Under the pieces are notes generated by a model. That model did not search any database and had not been told where the DNA came from. It saw nothing but the letters and a program-made list of their open reading frames with translations. This document shows, piece by piece, positions 8,659 through 16,200 of a stretch of 16,907 bases of DNA. This stretch comes from Phycisphaerales bacterium UBA3158 (GTDB taxonomy: Bacteria > Planctomycetota > Phycisphaerae > Phycisphaerales > SM1A02). Positions within the stretch are counted from its first letter, which is position 1. Each line of letters opens with the position of its first letter. The stretch lies in contig DEYM01000004.1 of assembly GCA_002364555.1 (NCBI GenBank), positions 1 to 16,907 on the forward strand, read 5' to 3'. Position numbers and translations under genes: made by a program.

Positions 8659-8960
8659 TCCGTCATTGCGTCCACGTCCATTGCATCGATATGACGCTGC
8701 CAACTCAATCATGTCTTCAGAGCTTTGATTCAACTTGAATTGAGGAGGGCAATCCCCTCTCAGGGGCCGTTTTGCATTTGATGACGATGAGGGGCAACCG
8801 CGGATGGCTGATCAACGAATCGTATATCGGCTTGTGCTCACTTCAAGAGAGCCTGGGTCACAGTGCATTCCGGCATGGGAGACGAGTCAGAAGGTGTGAC
8901 TCGGTGCTGGCAGAGCGAGAGTTAAACATTCATTTGAATGTAGTGAGAGGACTGTATCCA
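8659..8960 (+). other. 302-base leader between the HlyD-type gene and the secreted dockerin gene
   Basis: I see no protein gene here; an in-frame extension of the next gene from TTG 8772 would add 63 residues with no signal-peptide character. The stretch holds a weak hairpin (CCCCT at 8754-8758 with AGGGG at 8762-8766, then TTTT at 8770-8773) that could be a poor terminator for the upstream operon. It also holds a perfect 7-bp hairpin (8883-8889 with 8897-8903) and two related A+T-rich dyads at 8728-8740 and 8926-8941. These suggest the dockerin gene is separately regulated. No good -35/-10 pair was found. Confidence 0.4.
8926..8941. promoter_or_regulatory. Near-perfect dyad upstream of the dockerin gene, possible operator
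   Basis: ACATTCA (8926-8932) and TGAATGT (8935-8941) form a perfect inverted repeat around TT. It ends three bases before the Shine-Dalgarno sequence (GAGAGGA, 8945-8951) of the secreted protein gene. A sister dyad, ATTCA-ACT-TGAAT, occurs at 8728-8740. Position and symmetry fit a repressor site or a hairpin affecting translation. There is no direct evidence for a regulator. Confidence 0.3.
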
Positions 8961-10385
8961 ATGAACTATACGAATAGTCTCGGGGTTGCCGCTGGTAGCC
9001 TTGCTTGTTTCAGTGTGATGGTGGTCGGAGGTTTTCTGACCACGGTCGAGGCGGGCGGTGGTATCGATGGCGACTACTACGATGTGACAACCGTCTTCGT
9101 TGCCGAAGAGAACTTCGGTGGTGGCGGCCATGACATGGAGTTCTACGGAAGTTCCGGCGACAAGGTCGGTTGGGCTGTGGGAACCACAAGCTGCAATCGC
9201 GGCAACATCGTCGCTCCGTGGTATGGAGGAACCGACAATACGCCTGTCATCGCCCAGAACTGCTATCGCTACTCGGATGGTCGTTTCGAGCAGATCGGTC
9301 TGAGCTGGTTGAAGCACAGTTTCTGTGCCATCAGCGAACCAGGCTGCGATACATGGGAAGGCGATGGTTGCCAGTCGACTGGATGCGATACGCTCGGCGT
9401 CGGTTGTGCGGATACCTACTGGGCCGATCTGAATGCCGATGGGGATGCCCCTCGCTCCGAGATAAACGCCTACACGGGCATCTACACCTATCCATTCATC
9501 CTTTCGCCGTCTGGTCCAAACGCGATCCGTGGAAAGATGCAATTGTCGCCTCAGGACATCGACCCCGCTGACAATCCCGGTGCCAGATACTTCGTGGAAG
9601 GCCAGTACGTAGAACCCAATGAACATCAGTTCGGTGTTCACATGAACAACGCCTCCTACAAGGAAGTAAGCTTCAACTCGATCTCATCCTCCTCCGGTGT
9701 CGGTACCACTCAGCACATGATTCCGGGTGTCTATGCCTGGAAAGTCTGCGATCCCGAGGTGACCATCAACGATATCTACACAGTGGAGGAAGACGGAGGA
9801 CCGGCCCTTGGTCATGTGGCCTATCGAGCTTCCGACAATGGTGATGGGACCTGGCACTACGAGTATGTCGTGCACAACCAGAATTCCCACCGATCATTCC
9901 GTTCGTTTTCCGTTCCGGTACCCGCTTGCGTGTCGATTTCAGGGGTTGAATTCGTCGATCTCGACTATCACTCCGGTGAAGTCGTCGACGGGACGGACTG
10001 GGCCTACAGTCGCGATGGAGACATGGTGTCCTGGAGTACCGAGTCCCATGATGTGAGCCCGAACGGCAATGCCATTCGATGGGCTAGCATGTACACCTTC
10101 CGCTTCGATGCCAGCACGTCGCCAGTGGGCGACAGTGATGGATTCGCCGCCTACTTCCGGTCCGGCATCGGTGATGGTGTCGGTCTGGAGCTGGATCGAC
10201 CCGGTGATTGTCTGGGGAACGACTGTCCAGGTGATCTCAACGATGACGGCATTGTCTCCGTCGAGGACATACTCGTGGTGCTGGATGCCTTCAATCAGAA
10301 CGATTCGGGTGATACCGATGGTGATGGCGTCACCGATGTAGTCGATCTGCTCACAGTCATCGGTGAGTACGGCAGCAGCTGCTGA
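8961..10385 (+). CDS. Secreted planctomycete-type protein with C-terminal dockerin-like repeats
   Basis: The 474-residue product has a probable signal peptide (about 1-31, hydrophobic core GVAAGSLACFSVMVVGGF, possible cleavage after VEA). Its body contains VGTTSCNRGN, PVIAQNCYRYSDGRFEQIGL, the W-L-K-H motif at 116-119, a Cys-rich stretch (about 122-150) and PRSEINAYTG. That motif set recurs in large secreted proteins of planctomycetes with no assigned function. The C-terminus (about 425-474) has two calcium-loop repeats, DLNDDGIVSVEDILVVLDAF and DTDGDGVTDVVDLLTVIGEY, as in type I dockerins, and ends in Cys. The ATG at 8961 is supported by GAGAGGA nine bases upstream. Oddly, the signal peptide then has no positive charge; a GTG at 8943 would add an Arg but lacks a ribosome site. 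The gene ends in a strong terminator. The protein is probably exported and surface-associated; its binding partner is unknown. Confidence 0.9.
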   Translation: MNYTNSLGVAAGSLACFSVMVVGGFLTTVEAGGGIDGDYYDVTTVFVAEENFGGGGHDMEFYGSSGDKVGWAVGTTSCNRGNIVAPWYGGTDNTPVIAQNCYRYSDGRFEQIGLSWLKHSFCAISEPGCDTWEGDGCQSTGCDTLGVGCADTYWADLNADGDAPRSEINAYTGIYTYPFILSPSGPNAIRGKMQLSPQDIDPADNPGARYFVEGQYVEPNEHQFGVHMNNASYKEVSFNSISSSSGVGTTQHMIPGVYAWKVCDPEVTINDIYTVEEDGGPALGHVAYRASDNGDGTWHYEYVVHNQNSHRSFRSFSVPVPACVSISGVEFVDLDYHSGEVVDGTDWAYSRDGDMVSWSTESHDVSPNGNAIRWASMYTFRFDASTSPVGDSDGFAAYFRSGIGDGVGLELDRPGDCLGNDCPGDLNDDGIVSVEDILVVLDAFNQNDSGDTDGDGVTDVVDLLTVIGEYGSSC

Positions 10386-10406
10386 GCTCAAATCGCAGTC
10401 AATTGA

Positions 10407-10441
10407 AGCTCGAGGTGGATTTGCACCACCTCGAGCTTTTT
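10407..10441 (+). terminator. Intrinsic terminator after the dockerin gene
   Basis: A perfect 12-bp stem, AGCTCGAGGTGG (10407-10418) with CCACCTCGAGCT (10426-10437), closes a 7-base loop and runs into TTTTT (10437-10441). It lies 21 bases after the stop codon. Confidence 0.9.
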
Positions 10442-10499
10442 CATTGGGGGGAATTTGTCTCCTTTTTTTCGGTTTCGTTTGTCTCATCTCCAGATGGAG

Positions 10500-10684
10500 G
10501 TACTTATCTATTGGCTCAGGGGTTGGAGGACCTCGGGGCCAGGACAACAGGCTCTGGAAGAGGCTCCGGGACAGGCTCCGGGAGAGGGAGAAAGTCTGGC
10601 TGAGACCGCTGAAAGGCTCTCAGACAGAATCAGAGCGATGGGAGGAAGAGAAACGCTCGTCACCAGCTGGTGGCGAGCATTTTT
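10500..10684 (+). ncRNA. Candidate structured small RNA of unknown family
   Basis: This purine-rich stretch lies between two intrinsic terminators and before tRNA-Asp, with no convincing protein gene. Several helices can be drawn. CCTC/CCAG (10531-10534, 10539-10542) pairs with CTGG/GAGG (10554-10557, 10560-10563). TCTG (10595-10598) pairs with CAGA (10625-10628) and continues, after a G-A mismatch, into CTGAGACC (10600-10607) pairing with GG-TCTCAG (10615-10623, one bulged C). The 3' end is the terminator at 10655-10684. GAGCG (10633-10637) could instead pair with CGCTC (10654-10658), competing with that terminator. It does not match RNase P, tmRNA, SRP or 6S RNA by the conserved blocks I know. 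The 5' end is a guess; a promoter is not clear. Confidence 0.27.
10655..10684 (+). terminator. Intrinsic terminator with no assigned upstream gene
   Basis: GCTCGTCACC (10655-10664) pairs with GGTGGCGAGC (10669-10678) across an AGCT loop, ten pairs including one G-U, followed by ATTTTT (10679-10684). It lies 214 bases beyond the terminator that ends the dockerin gene, so it must serve a separate transcript, most simply a small RNA. Confidence 0.75.
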
Positions 10685-10827
10685 ATTGGTGGCTGAGCCT
10701 TCTGGAAAGACCCACTGGGCCAGTTGAGTGGCTGGGGGGGGGTCGTTCCCCGTTCCGGGTCAAGAGGAAGCGTGGGCAGCCCCAGCGGCCGGCTTCCCAG
10801 ATCCTTGCAGGATGATGACCGGTGATC
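10685..10827. other. Non-coding spacer with a nine-G run, before the tRNA promoter
   Basis: No gene is visible here. The segment contains a run of nine G (10734-10742), which with the nearby CCCC can fold into a small hairpin, and an ATCC-TTGC-AGGAT hairpin near 10800. Together with the candidate RNA it makes up the 427-base gene-free stretch before the tRNA. Confidence 0.5.
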
Positions 10828-10855
10828 TTGACCCTTTGGGCCGTCCTGTTACACT
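10828..10855 (+). promoter_or_regulatory. Promoter of the tRNA-Asp gene
   Basis: TTGACC (10828-10833) and TACACT (10850-10855) are spaced by 16 bases, placing a start near 10862, about seven bases before the mature tRNA. The stretch after the -10 box (TTGGGGCC) is G+C-rich, as in stable-RNA promoters under stringent control. An imperfect direct repeat, CTTTGGGCCGT (10834-10844) and CTTTGGGGCCGT (10854-10865), brackets the -10 box. Confidence 0.55.
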
Positions 10856-10868
10856 TTGGGGCCGTATT

Positions 10869-10942
10869 GGGGCGGTAGCTCAATTGGTTAGAGTTCTGGA
10901 CTGTCGATCCAGTGGTTGCGGGTTCGAGTCCCGTCCGCCTCG
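10869..10942 (+). tRNA. tRNA-Asp (anticodon GTC)
   Basis: The 74-base cloverleaf is complete. The acceptor GGGGCGG pairs with CCGCCTC (one G-U), and the D stem is GCTC/GAGT. The anticodon stem CTGGA/TCCAG closes the loop CTGTCGA with GTC at positions 34-36, and the T stem GCGGG/CCCGT closes the loop TTCGAGT. The discriminator base is G, as expected for Asp. CCA is not encoded, so it must be added by the nucleotidyltransferase. It is a single tRNA with its own promoter and terminator; no attachment-site duplication is visible around it. Confidence 0.97.
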
Positions 10943-10952
10943 CTTGAATACT

Positions 10953-10989
10953 CACGGCTTCAGCAGCAATGCTGAAGCCGTGTTTCATT
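10953..10989 (+). terminator. Intrinsic terminator of tRNA-Asp
   Basis: A perfect 13-bp stem, CACGGCTTCAGCA (10953-10965) with TGCTGAAGCCGTG (10970-10982), carries a GCAA tetraloop and is followed by TTTCATTT. On the opposite strand there is no T-run, so it should act mainly on plus-strand transcripts. Confidence 0.85.
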
Positions 10990-11211
10990 TGAGGGTTTCC
11001 GATGCAGTGGCCTTGATGACCGGAGCCATTCAATCGCGAGAGAACTCGTGGATCTGATGGCGCGTCCTGGCGGCATGGTGTCCATCTTCCTAATCCGAAC
11101 GATGTCGGTGGTGATGAGGAAGACTTCGTCGCATGGGAGATCCATTCGATGGATCATCCATGCAGGAGCATCACGGCCCACGGACTTCGTTGATCGCAAT
11201 CGTCATCGTCC

Positions 11212-11559
11212 TCAGCACAGACGGCGACCATCTGGCACGGGTCGTTCAGGAGCTGCGAGCACCACGTCGTCATTGTCATCATGCAGACCAAGAACAAGAC
11301 ACTGCGACATGATGTTCCCGATCTGCCTCGTACCCAGATTGACGACAGCGAGCACCTGACGATCAATCAGATCCTCAGACGCGTATTTGGCGGTGATGCG
11401 AGCGGAGGAGCGAAGTACGCCGATATCGGGTCCGAAGTCGATGTCCAGCACCCATGCAGGCTGTCTTGCCTTCGCAAGTGATCGTGCCGACTTGACGGTA
11501 CCGGCACGTATGTCGATGGACTGGAAGGCATCAGGATCGATTTGCCGTTCGCTCTTCAC
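11212..11559 (-). CDS. csaA: CsaA-type tRNA-binding-domain protein
   Basis: The 115-residue product is a single tRNA-binding (EMAP/Trbp111-like OB-fold) domain, the full length of CsaA, a homodimeric export-related chaperone and tRNA-binding protein first described in Bacillus subtilis. The family landmarks are FQSIDIRAGTV (12-22), IDFGPDIGVLRSSARIT (about 40-56), DRQVLAVVNLG and IGNIMSQCLVLG, and the PVPDG end. The start is GTG at 11559-11557, which overlaps the TGA of the upstream lipoprotein gene as GTGA, so translation is probably coupled and no separate ribosome site is needed. The biological role of bacterial CsaA remains uncertain. Confidence 0.9.
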   Translation of the reverse strand: MKSERQIDPDAFQSIDIRAGTVKSARSLAKARQPAWVLDIDFGPDIGVLRSSARITAKYASEDLIDRQVLAVVNLGTRQIGNIMSQCLVLGLHDDNDDVVLAAPERPVPDGRRLC

Positions 11560-12194
11560 GGCATCGGTGCCCGTGTGGCGTTCATCATCAGGAACGCCTC
11601 CAGTTCTCCGGCATCATTGGTTCTGCATTGGCTCCAGGTATGACTGTCATCCTCGATGTTCCACAGTCGATAGAGCGTCTTGATTTCCTTGTTCGTTGCG
11701 GGGTTGCGAGTTCGGATGACGAAGTCAAGTGAATCGTTCGTCTCGTTCCATTGCCCCGTACCACTGCTCGGGAGAGGCCAGCCACTGGAATACATCTGAA
11801 TGCGGTATTGACTGGAGCCCGGATCCCAGCTGATGAGAATCAATTCGAGAATGGTCTCACCAGGGACGTCGTACACATACTTGAGTTCCAGGCATCTCCT
11901 GAACAGCCTCCATCTGGATTCGCAAATCGGACTGATGGCGGTCTTGGGTCCGCCCGGCCATCCCTGATAATCCCCTGTCAGCGTCCAGTCACCTTCGAGG
12001 ACATCGAGCTTTCTCAGGGGAGACTGGTCGCGGTCCAGTTCGAGCGCTGCTTCTCCAAGTGCGTTGAAGGTGGATTCGCTGGTCGGTAGATGACGGCCAA
12101 ATGGACCAGTCAAGTCGATTCTGGTCGTTGATCCATCACAGCCATTGATGAGAAAGAGTGTGGAGATCCCAAGCCATATCATCCAGTACTTCAT
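11556..12194 (-). CDS. Putative lipoprotein with DUF1579-like domain
   Basis: The 212-residue protein starts with a lipoprotein-type signal, MKYWMIWLGISTLFLINGC, with Cys19 as the likely lipidated residue (Asn at -2 is unusual for a lipobox). After a linker, the domain begins LEGDWTLTGDY (66-76), the GxW entry typical of DUF1579, and continues through alternating strands such as LELILISWDPGSSQYRIQMYS and GQWNETNDSLDFVI, consistent with a lipocalin-like beta-barrel. The function of this domain is unknown. The ATG at 12194 has AAAGGA (12206-12201) six bases upstream on the minus strand. The gene overlaps csaA by four bases, forming a two-gene operon, and is divergent from the AsmA-like gene with 110 bases between them. 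Confidence 0.75.
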   Translation of the reverse strand: MKYWMIWLGISTLFLINGCDGSTTRIDLTGPFGRHLPTSESTFNALGEAALELDRDQSPLRKLDVLEGDWTLTGDYQGWPGGPKTAISPICESRWRLFRRCLELKYVYDVPGETILELILISWDPGSSQYRIQMYSSGWPLPSSGTGQWNETNDSLDFVIRTRNPATNKEIKTLYRLWNIEDDSHTWSQCRTNDAGELEAFLMMNATRAPMP

Positions 12195-12234
12195 GAGCGG
12201 TCCTTTGGGTTCTCAAGTCCGTGATGGGCACGAA

Positions 12235-12264
12235 TCGACGTCGTTTCCGGTTCGAACGTACACT
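12235..12264 (+). promoter_or_regulatory. Possible promoter for the AsmA-like gene
   Basis: TCGACG (12235-12240) and TACACT (12259-12264) are spaced by 18 bases in the 110-base divergent gap. The -10 hexamer is identical to the one before tRNA-Asp in this window. The -35 box matches four of six consensus positions. The site would give a leader of about 35 bases before the ATG at 12305. Confidence 0.3.
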
Positions 12265-12304
12265 ACGCGAAAATCAACCGATCAACGGTTCAGGAGTAAT
12301 TTGA

Positions 12305-13180
12305 ATGCGTAAATTCGGCATCATCATCGCGATTATCGCAGGCGTACTGCTTCTTCTGGTCATTGCTCTCTATCTCTCAGTCGATGCGATAGCCAAGTAT
12401 GCGATTCGTTCGGAAGGCTCCTCGTTGATGGGTGTCGAGACCTCCGTCGAATCAGTCGATCTGGGCATATTCAGGGACTCCACCACGATCACTGGTTTGA
12501 GCATCGCCAATCCTTCAGGATTCAAGCAGAAGTATCTGCTTCAAGTGGACGAGTTCTACATCGGTTCCAATCTGAGCAACTTCCTCTCCTCGGACATCGA
12601 GGTTTCTCTGGTTCATCTCAAGAACATGAACTTCGATCTGGAGCAGATCGGCGATCGAATGAATGTCACCGAAGTCATCGATCATGTGGCCAAGGACGTC
12701 TCCTCGCAGGATGAGACCCCCAGTAGTGGCAGTGTCGAATTGAACATCAAGCGACTGGAGATCGATAACATCACATTGACTGCCGAAGGCAAGATCGTGA
12801 ACATCGCCGGGGGCAGTCTGACGGCGCACATACCCAAGATAGCGTTGGCCGACATCGGTACGAAATCCGATTCCGATCAGATCGTCGGTCAGCTCGTTGG
12901 TGTGATGATGAAGATCATCGTCAAGCACATCGCCAGCAATCCGATCAAGGGTCTCTCCGGATTGGCCATTTCCCAGATTTCAGCCAGTGTTGAATCAATC
13001 CCCGGTCTCAAGCAGATCGGTCTTGGCAAACCGATCACGGATGCCATCAAGGGAATCGGTGGGAGTGCTTCCGATGCCATCGGCGGAATCGGAAATGCGA
13101 TCAACGGATTCGGCGATGCCATCACGGGCAATCGAGATGCCAAGGACAAGAAGGAAGAGCAAGACAAGGACAAGCCTTGA
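12305..13180 (+). CDS. AsmA-like membrane-anchored periplasmic protein
   Basis: The 291-residue product has an N-terminal membrane anchor (about 5-27, IIIAIIAGVLLLLVIALYL) and a region resembling AsmA-family proteins, whose members influence outer-membrane and lipid composition. Recognisable elements are GVETSVESVDLGIFRDSTTI (about 40-60) and the IANPSGFKQKYLLQVDEF strand pattern, followed by GSVELNIKRLEIDNITL. The C-terminus (242-291) carries several DAI-x-G-(I/F)-G-like repeats and ends in a very charged tail (KDKKEEQDKDKP). AGGAG (12292-12296) lies eight bases before the ATG. I recognise the general type but not a named family, and its substrate is unknown. The oxoprolinase gene follows after 49 bases on the same strand and may be co-transcribed. 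Confidence 0.8.
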   Translation: MRKFGIIIAIIAGVLLLLVIALYLSVDAIAKYAIRSEGSSLMGVETSVESVDLGIFRDSTTITGLSIANPSGFKQKYLLQVDEFYIGSNLSNFLSSDIEVSLVHLKNMNFDLEQIGDRMNVTEVIDHVAKDVSSQDETPSSGSVELNIKRLEIDNITLTAEGKIVNIAGGSLTAHIPKIALADIGTKSDSDQIVGQLVGVMMKIIVKHIASNPIKGLSGLAISQISASVESIPGLKQIGLGKPITDAIKGIGGSASDAIGGIGNAINGFGDAITGNRDAKDKKEEQDKDKP

Positions 13181-13229
13181 ATCCTGCTGATCACGAGTTT
13201 CGGAACGTCTCGCGCGGCGGTTGCTGATC

Positions 13230-16200
13230 ATGGCCACCAAGCCGGCGGTGGGTTGGCACTTCTGGATCGATCGTGGAGGGACCTTCACGGACATCGTGGC
13301 CTGGCATCCCGATCTGGAGGGTGTTCGATCAGGCAAGGTACTGTCCGATGATCCTCGTAGAAACGAAGCCGCGCCTCTGGCTGCCATCAGGGCCGTTCTC
13401 GATCTGCCCGCAGACCATCCTCTTGAAGAGCTGGGCAGAATCCGTATTCGAATGGGTACAACCGTGGCAACCAATGCCCTGTTGACCGGTACCGGTGTTC
13501 CCACCGTACTGGTTCTCACCAGAGGATTCGGAGATCATCTTCTCATCGATGATCAATCGCGTTCCGATCTCTTCTCTCTGGATATCGAACAACCAACGCC
13601 TGTCTGGCAGAGCATCGTCGAAGCTGATGAGCGTATTGACTGCAAAGGCGATGTCATCCTTCCATTGGATGAGGAGGGACTCCGGCGACAGCTCGAGGAG
13701 GCCATGGCCAGTGGAGCCAAGTCATGTGCTGTTTCATTCATTCACGGCTGGCGATATCCGGATCATGAATCCAGGGCAGTCGAGATAGCTCGTGAAACCG
13801 GTTTCAGGCATGTCGTCTCCGGTCATCAGGTCAGCCCACTCGAAGGAGTGCTTGCACGAAGTCAGACGACGCTCATCGATGCCATGCTGACTCCTCTGCT
13901 GCAACGATCCTCTCGATCACTGTTCGATTCGCTTCCAGAGGCCACCATCGAGTTCATGCAGAGCAGCGGAGGACTCGCCAGGCCGGAGGATTTCCGCGGG
14001 GCAAATGCGGTTCTATCCGGTCCAGCTGGAGGGATCATCGGATCTGCCGATCTTGCACAGAGAGCGGACATCAATGAAATCATCACATTCGACATGGGGG
14101 GGACGTCGACGGATGTCGCCTGGTTCGATGGTCAGCTGAAGAAGACCTGGGAGTCCCAGTTCAATGGACTTCGATTGAGGGTACCCATGCTGGAGATCGA
14201 CACCATTGCTGCCGGTGGCGGTTCCATCTGCCGGTTCGATGGCCAGCGAATCCGTGTCGGACCCGAGAGTGCGGGGGCCGATCCGGGTCCGGCCTGCTAT
14301 CGATTGGATGGTCCGCCCACCCTGACCGATTGCCACATGGTTCTGGGAAGACTGGATGCGGATCTGCTTCCCTGCGTCTTTGGGCCCTCACATGATCAGC
14401 CTGCAGACAAGGAGGCGTCACGAGAGGCTTTCGAGGCCATGAGAGCCTCCATGCACACATCCGCCATGAGTCTCGAGGAGATCGCTCAGGGATGTCTGGA
14501 GATCGCCGTGGAGCATATGGCTTCGGCGGTTCGTCGTATCTCCATCGAGAAGGGGCGATCGGTCGCCGATGTGACGTTGATCGCATTCGGTGGTGCTGGT
14601 GGACAGGCCGCCTGTCTCGTGGCCGAATCACTGGATATCAAGCGGATCATCATCCATCCGCAGGCCGGTGTGTTGTCTGCCCTTGGGATAGGACTCGCCA
14701 CGCCTCGTCTCTCCAGTGAGCGAACCGTCGGGTGTTCACTTGATTCAATCGATGTCTATGGAGGTGTACTCGATGATCTGGAGCATGATCTGATCAAGCA
14801 GATGGTTCAGAGGGGAATTCCAGAAGAGGGGCTCCACGTCCATCGTCGTCTGCATCTCCAGGTGTCTGGATGGGATGGAAACCTGTCGGTCGCAGAGTCC
14901 TCCACGAACGAGATGCGAATGGAGTTCCTCGATCAGGTGACTCGAAGATATGGTTTCACCCCGCCACCGAATTCCAGGATCATGGTCGACATGGTCGAGG
15001 TGGAAGTGGAGCTGCCCGAGGAGGCGCCTCCTCTGAACGGTGCTCCGCGGGAATCGAGCGGCCTTCCAAGTCGTCGAACGAAAGCCTGGTTCCATGGACA
15101 ACGTATGGATGTGAATGTCTGGTGTCGATCCTCCATCAACGAGAAGACCCGTATTCAGGGACCCGCCATCATCGCCGAGGATGGCGGCACGACCATTCTG
15201 GAGCCTGGTTGGGATCTGGGCGTCACAGTCGAAGGCAACCTGCTGCTCGAGCGTTCCTCGGTATCTCAGGTGATCCAGAAACACGCTCACGATCCGATTT
15301 CACTTGAGATATTCGCGCACAGATTCATGTCGATAGCGGAGGAGATGGGCGTCACCCTGCGGCAGACGGCACACTCCGTGAACATCAAGGAGCGGCTGGA
15401 TTTCTCCTGTGCGATCTTCACGGCCGATGGTGAACTGGTCGCCAACGGTCCCCATGTACCTGTTCATCTGGGATCAATGGACCACAGCGTCAAAGCCGTG
15501 CTCCTGCATCATTCCCATGAACTCAAGCCCGGTGACGGCTGGCTCCTCAATGATCCCTATCACGGTGGGACACACCTTCCGGATCTGACGTTGGTCACCC
15601 CGGTATTCGTCGATGAGGCTCTGGCATTCCTTGTCGCAAGCCGTGGGCATCATGCCGATGTGGGTGGTCTCACGCCTGGTTCGATGCCTGCGGATTCAAG
15701 AACGCTTGAGGACGAAGGGGTCGTGATCAAGCCGATCCGAATCGTCCAGAACGGGATCATGGACGAAGAGCTGATTCGTGAACTCTTCACATCCGTCATC
15801 AATCCATCCAGGAATCCGAATCAGAACATCGCCGATCTGAGGGCCCAGATGGCGGCCAATGCCTGTGGTGTCGATGAAATCCGGACACTCGTCGATGTCC
15901 ATGGCATCGGGACGATCGTGGCGAGCATGAAGGCGGTCATGGATGCCGGTGAGTCTTGCGTCAGACGTCTGCTTCCGAAGCTCAGGGAGGGTTCCTGGGA
16001 AACAACCATGGATCATGGCAGCACGATCCGAGTCACGACCAGACGTGATGGAGACTCCTTCGTATTCGACTTCGGCGGCACCACGGAACAGGTGCCCTTG
16101 AACTTCAATGCGCCTCCGGCGATTACCCGAGCCGCCGTCCTCTACGTACTTCGTTGCCTGGTCGACGACGATATCCCCTTGAATGCCGGATGTCTGAGAC

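Noticed and set aside
8754..8773. Hairpin CCCCT/AGGGG with TTTT as a terminator for the VTC operon
   Set aside because: Only five base pairs with a 3-base loop and a short, displaced T-run; too weak to call as a feature of its own.
8772..8960. 63-residue N-terminal extension of the dockerin protein from TTG 8772
   Set aside because: The extension would bury the signal peptide internally, and the ATG at 8961 has a good Shine-Dalgarno sequence.
10595..10640. Resemblance of GGGAGAAAGTCTGG and ACAGAA to conserved RNase P RNA blocks
   Set aside because: The blocks are too close together and the interval far too short for RNase P RNA; the match is superficial.
10363..10815. Open frames across the gene-free stretch before tRNA-Asp, including one reading MEVLIYWLRGW from ATG 10494
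   Set aside because: They run through one or both strong intrinsic terminators, have no ribosome site, and show no family motif.
10869..10942. tRNA-Asp as an integration site for a mobile element
   Set aside because: No integrase, no duplicated tRNA 3' end and no phage or transposon genes are visible on either side.
10960..11157. Minus-strand small frame after csaA (ATG 11157, MIHRMDLPCDEVF start)
   Set aside because: It ends inside the tRNA terminator hairpin, has no clear ribosome site, and I recognise no family; a decayed gene cannot be excluded.
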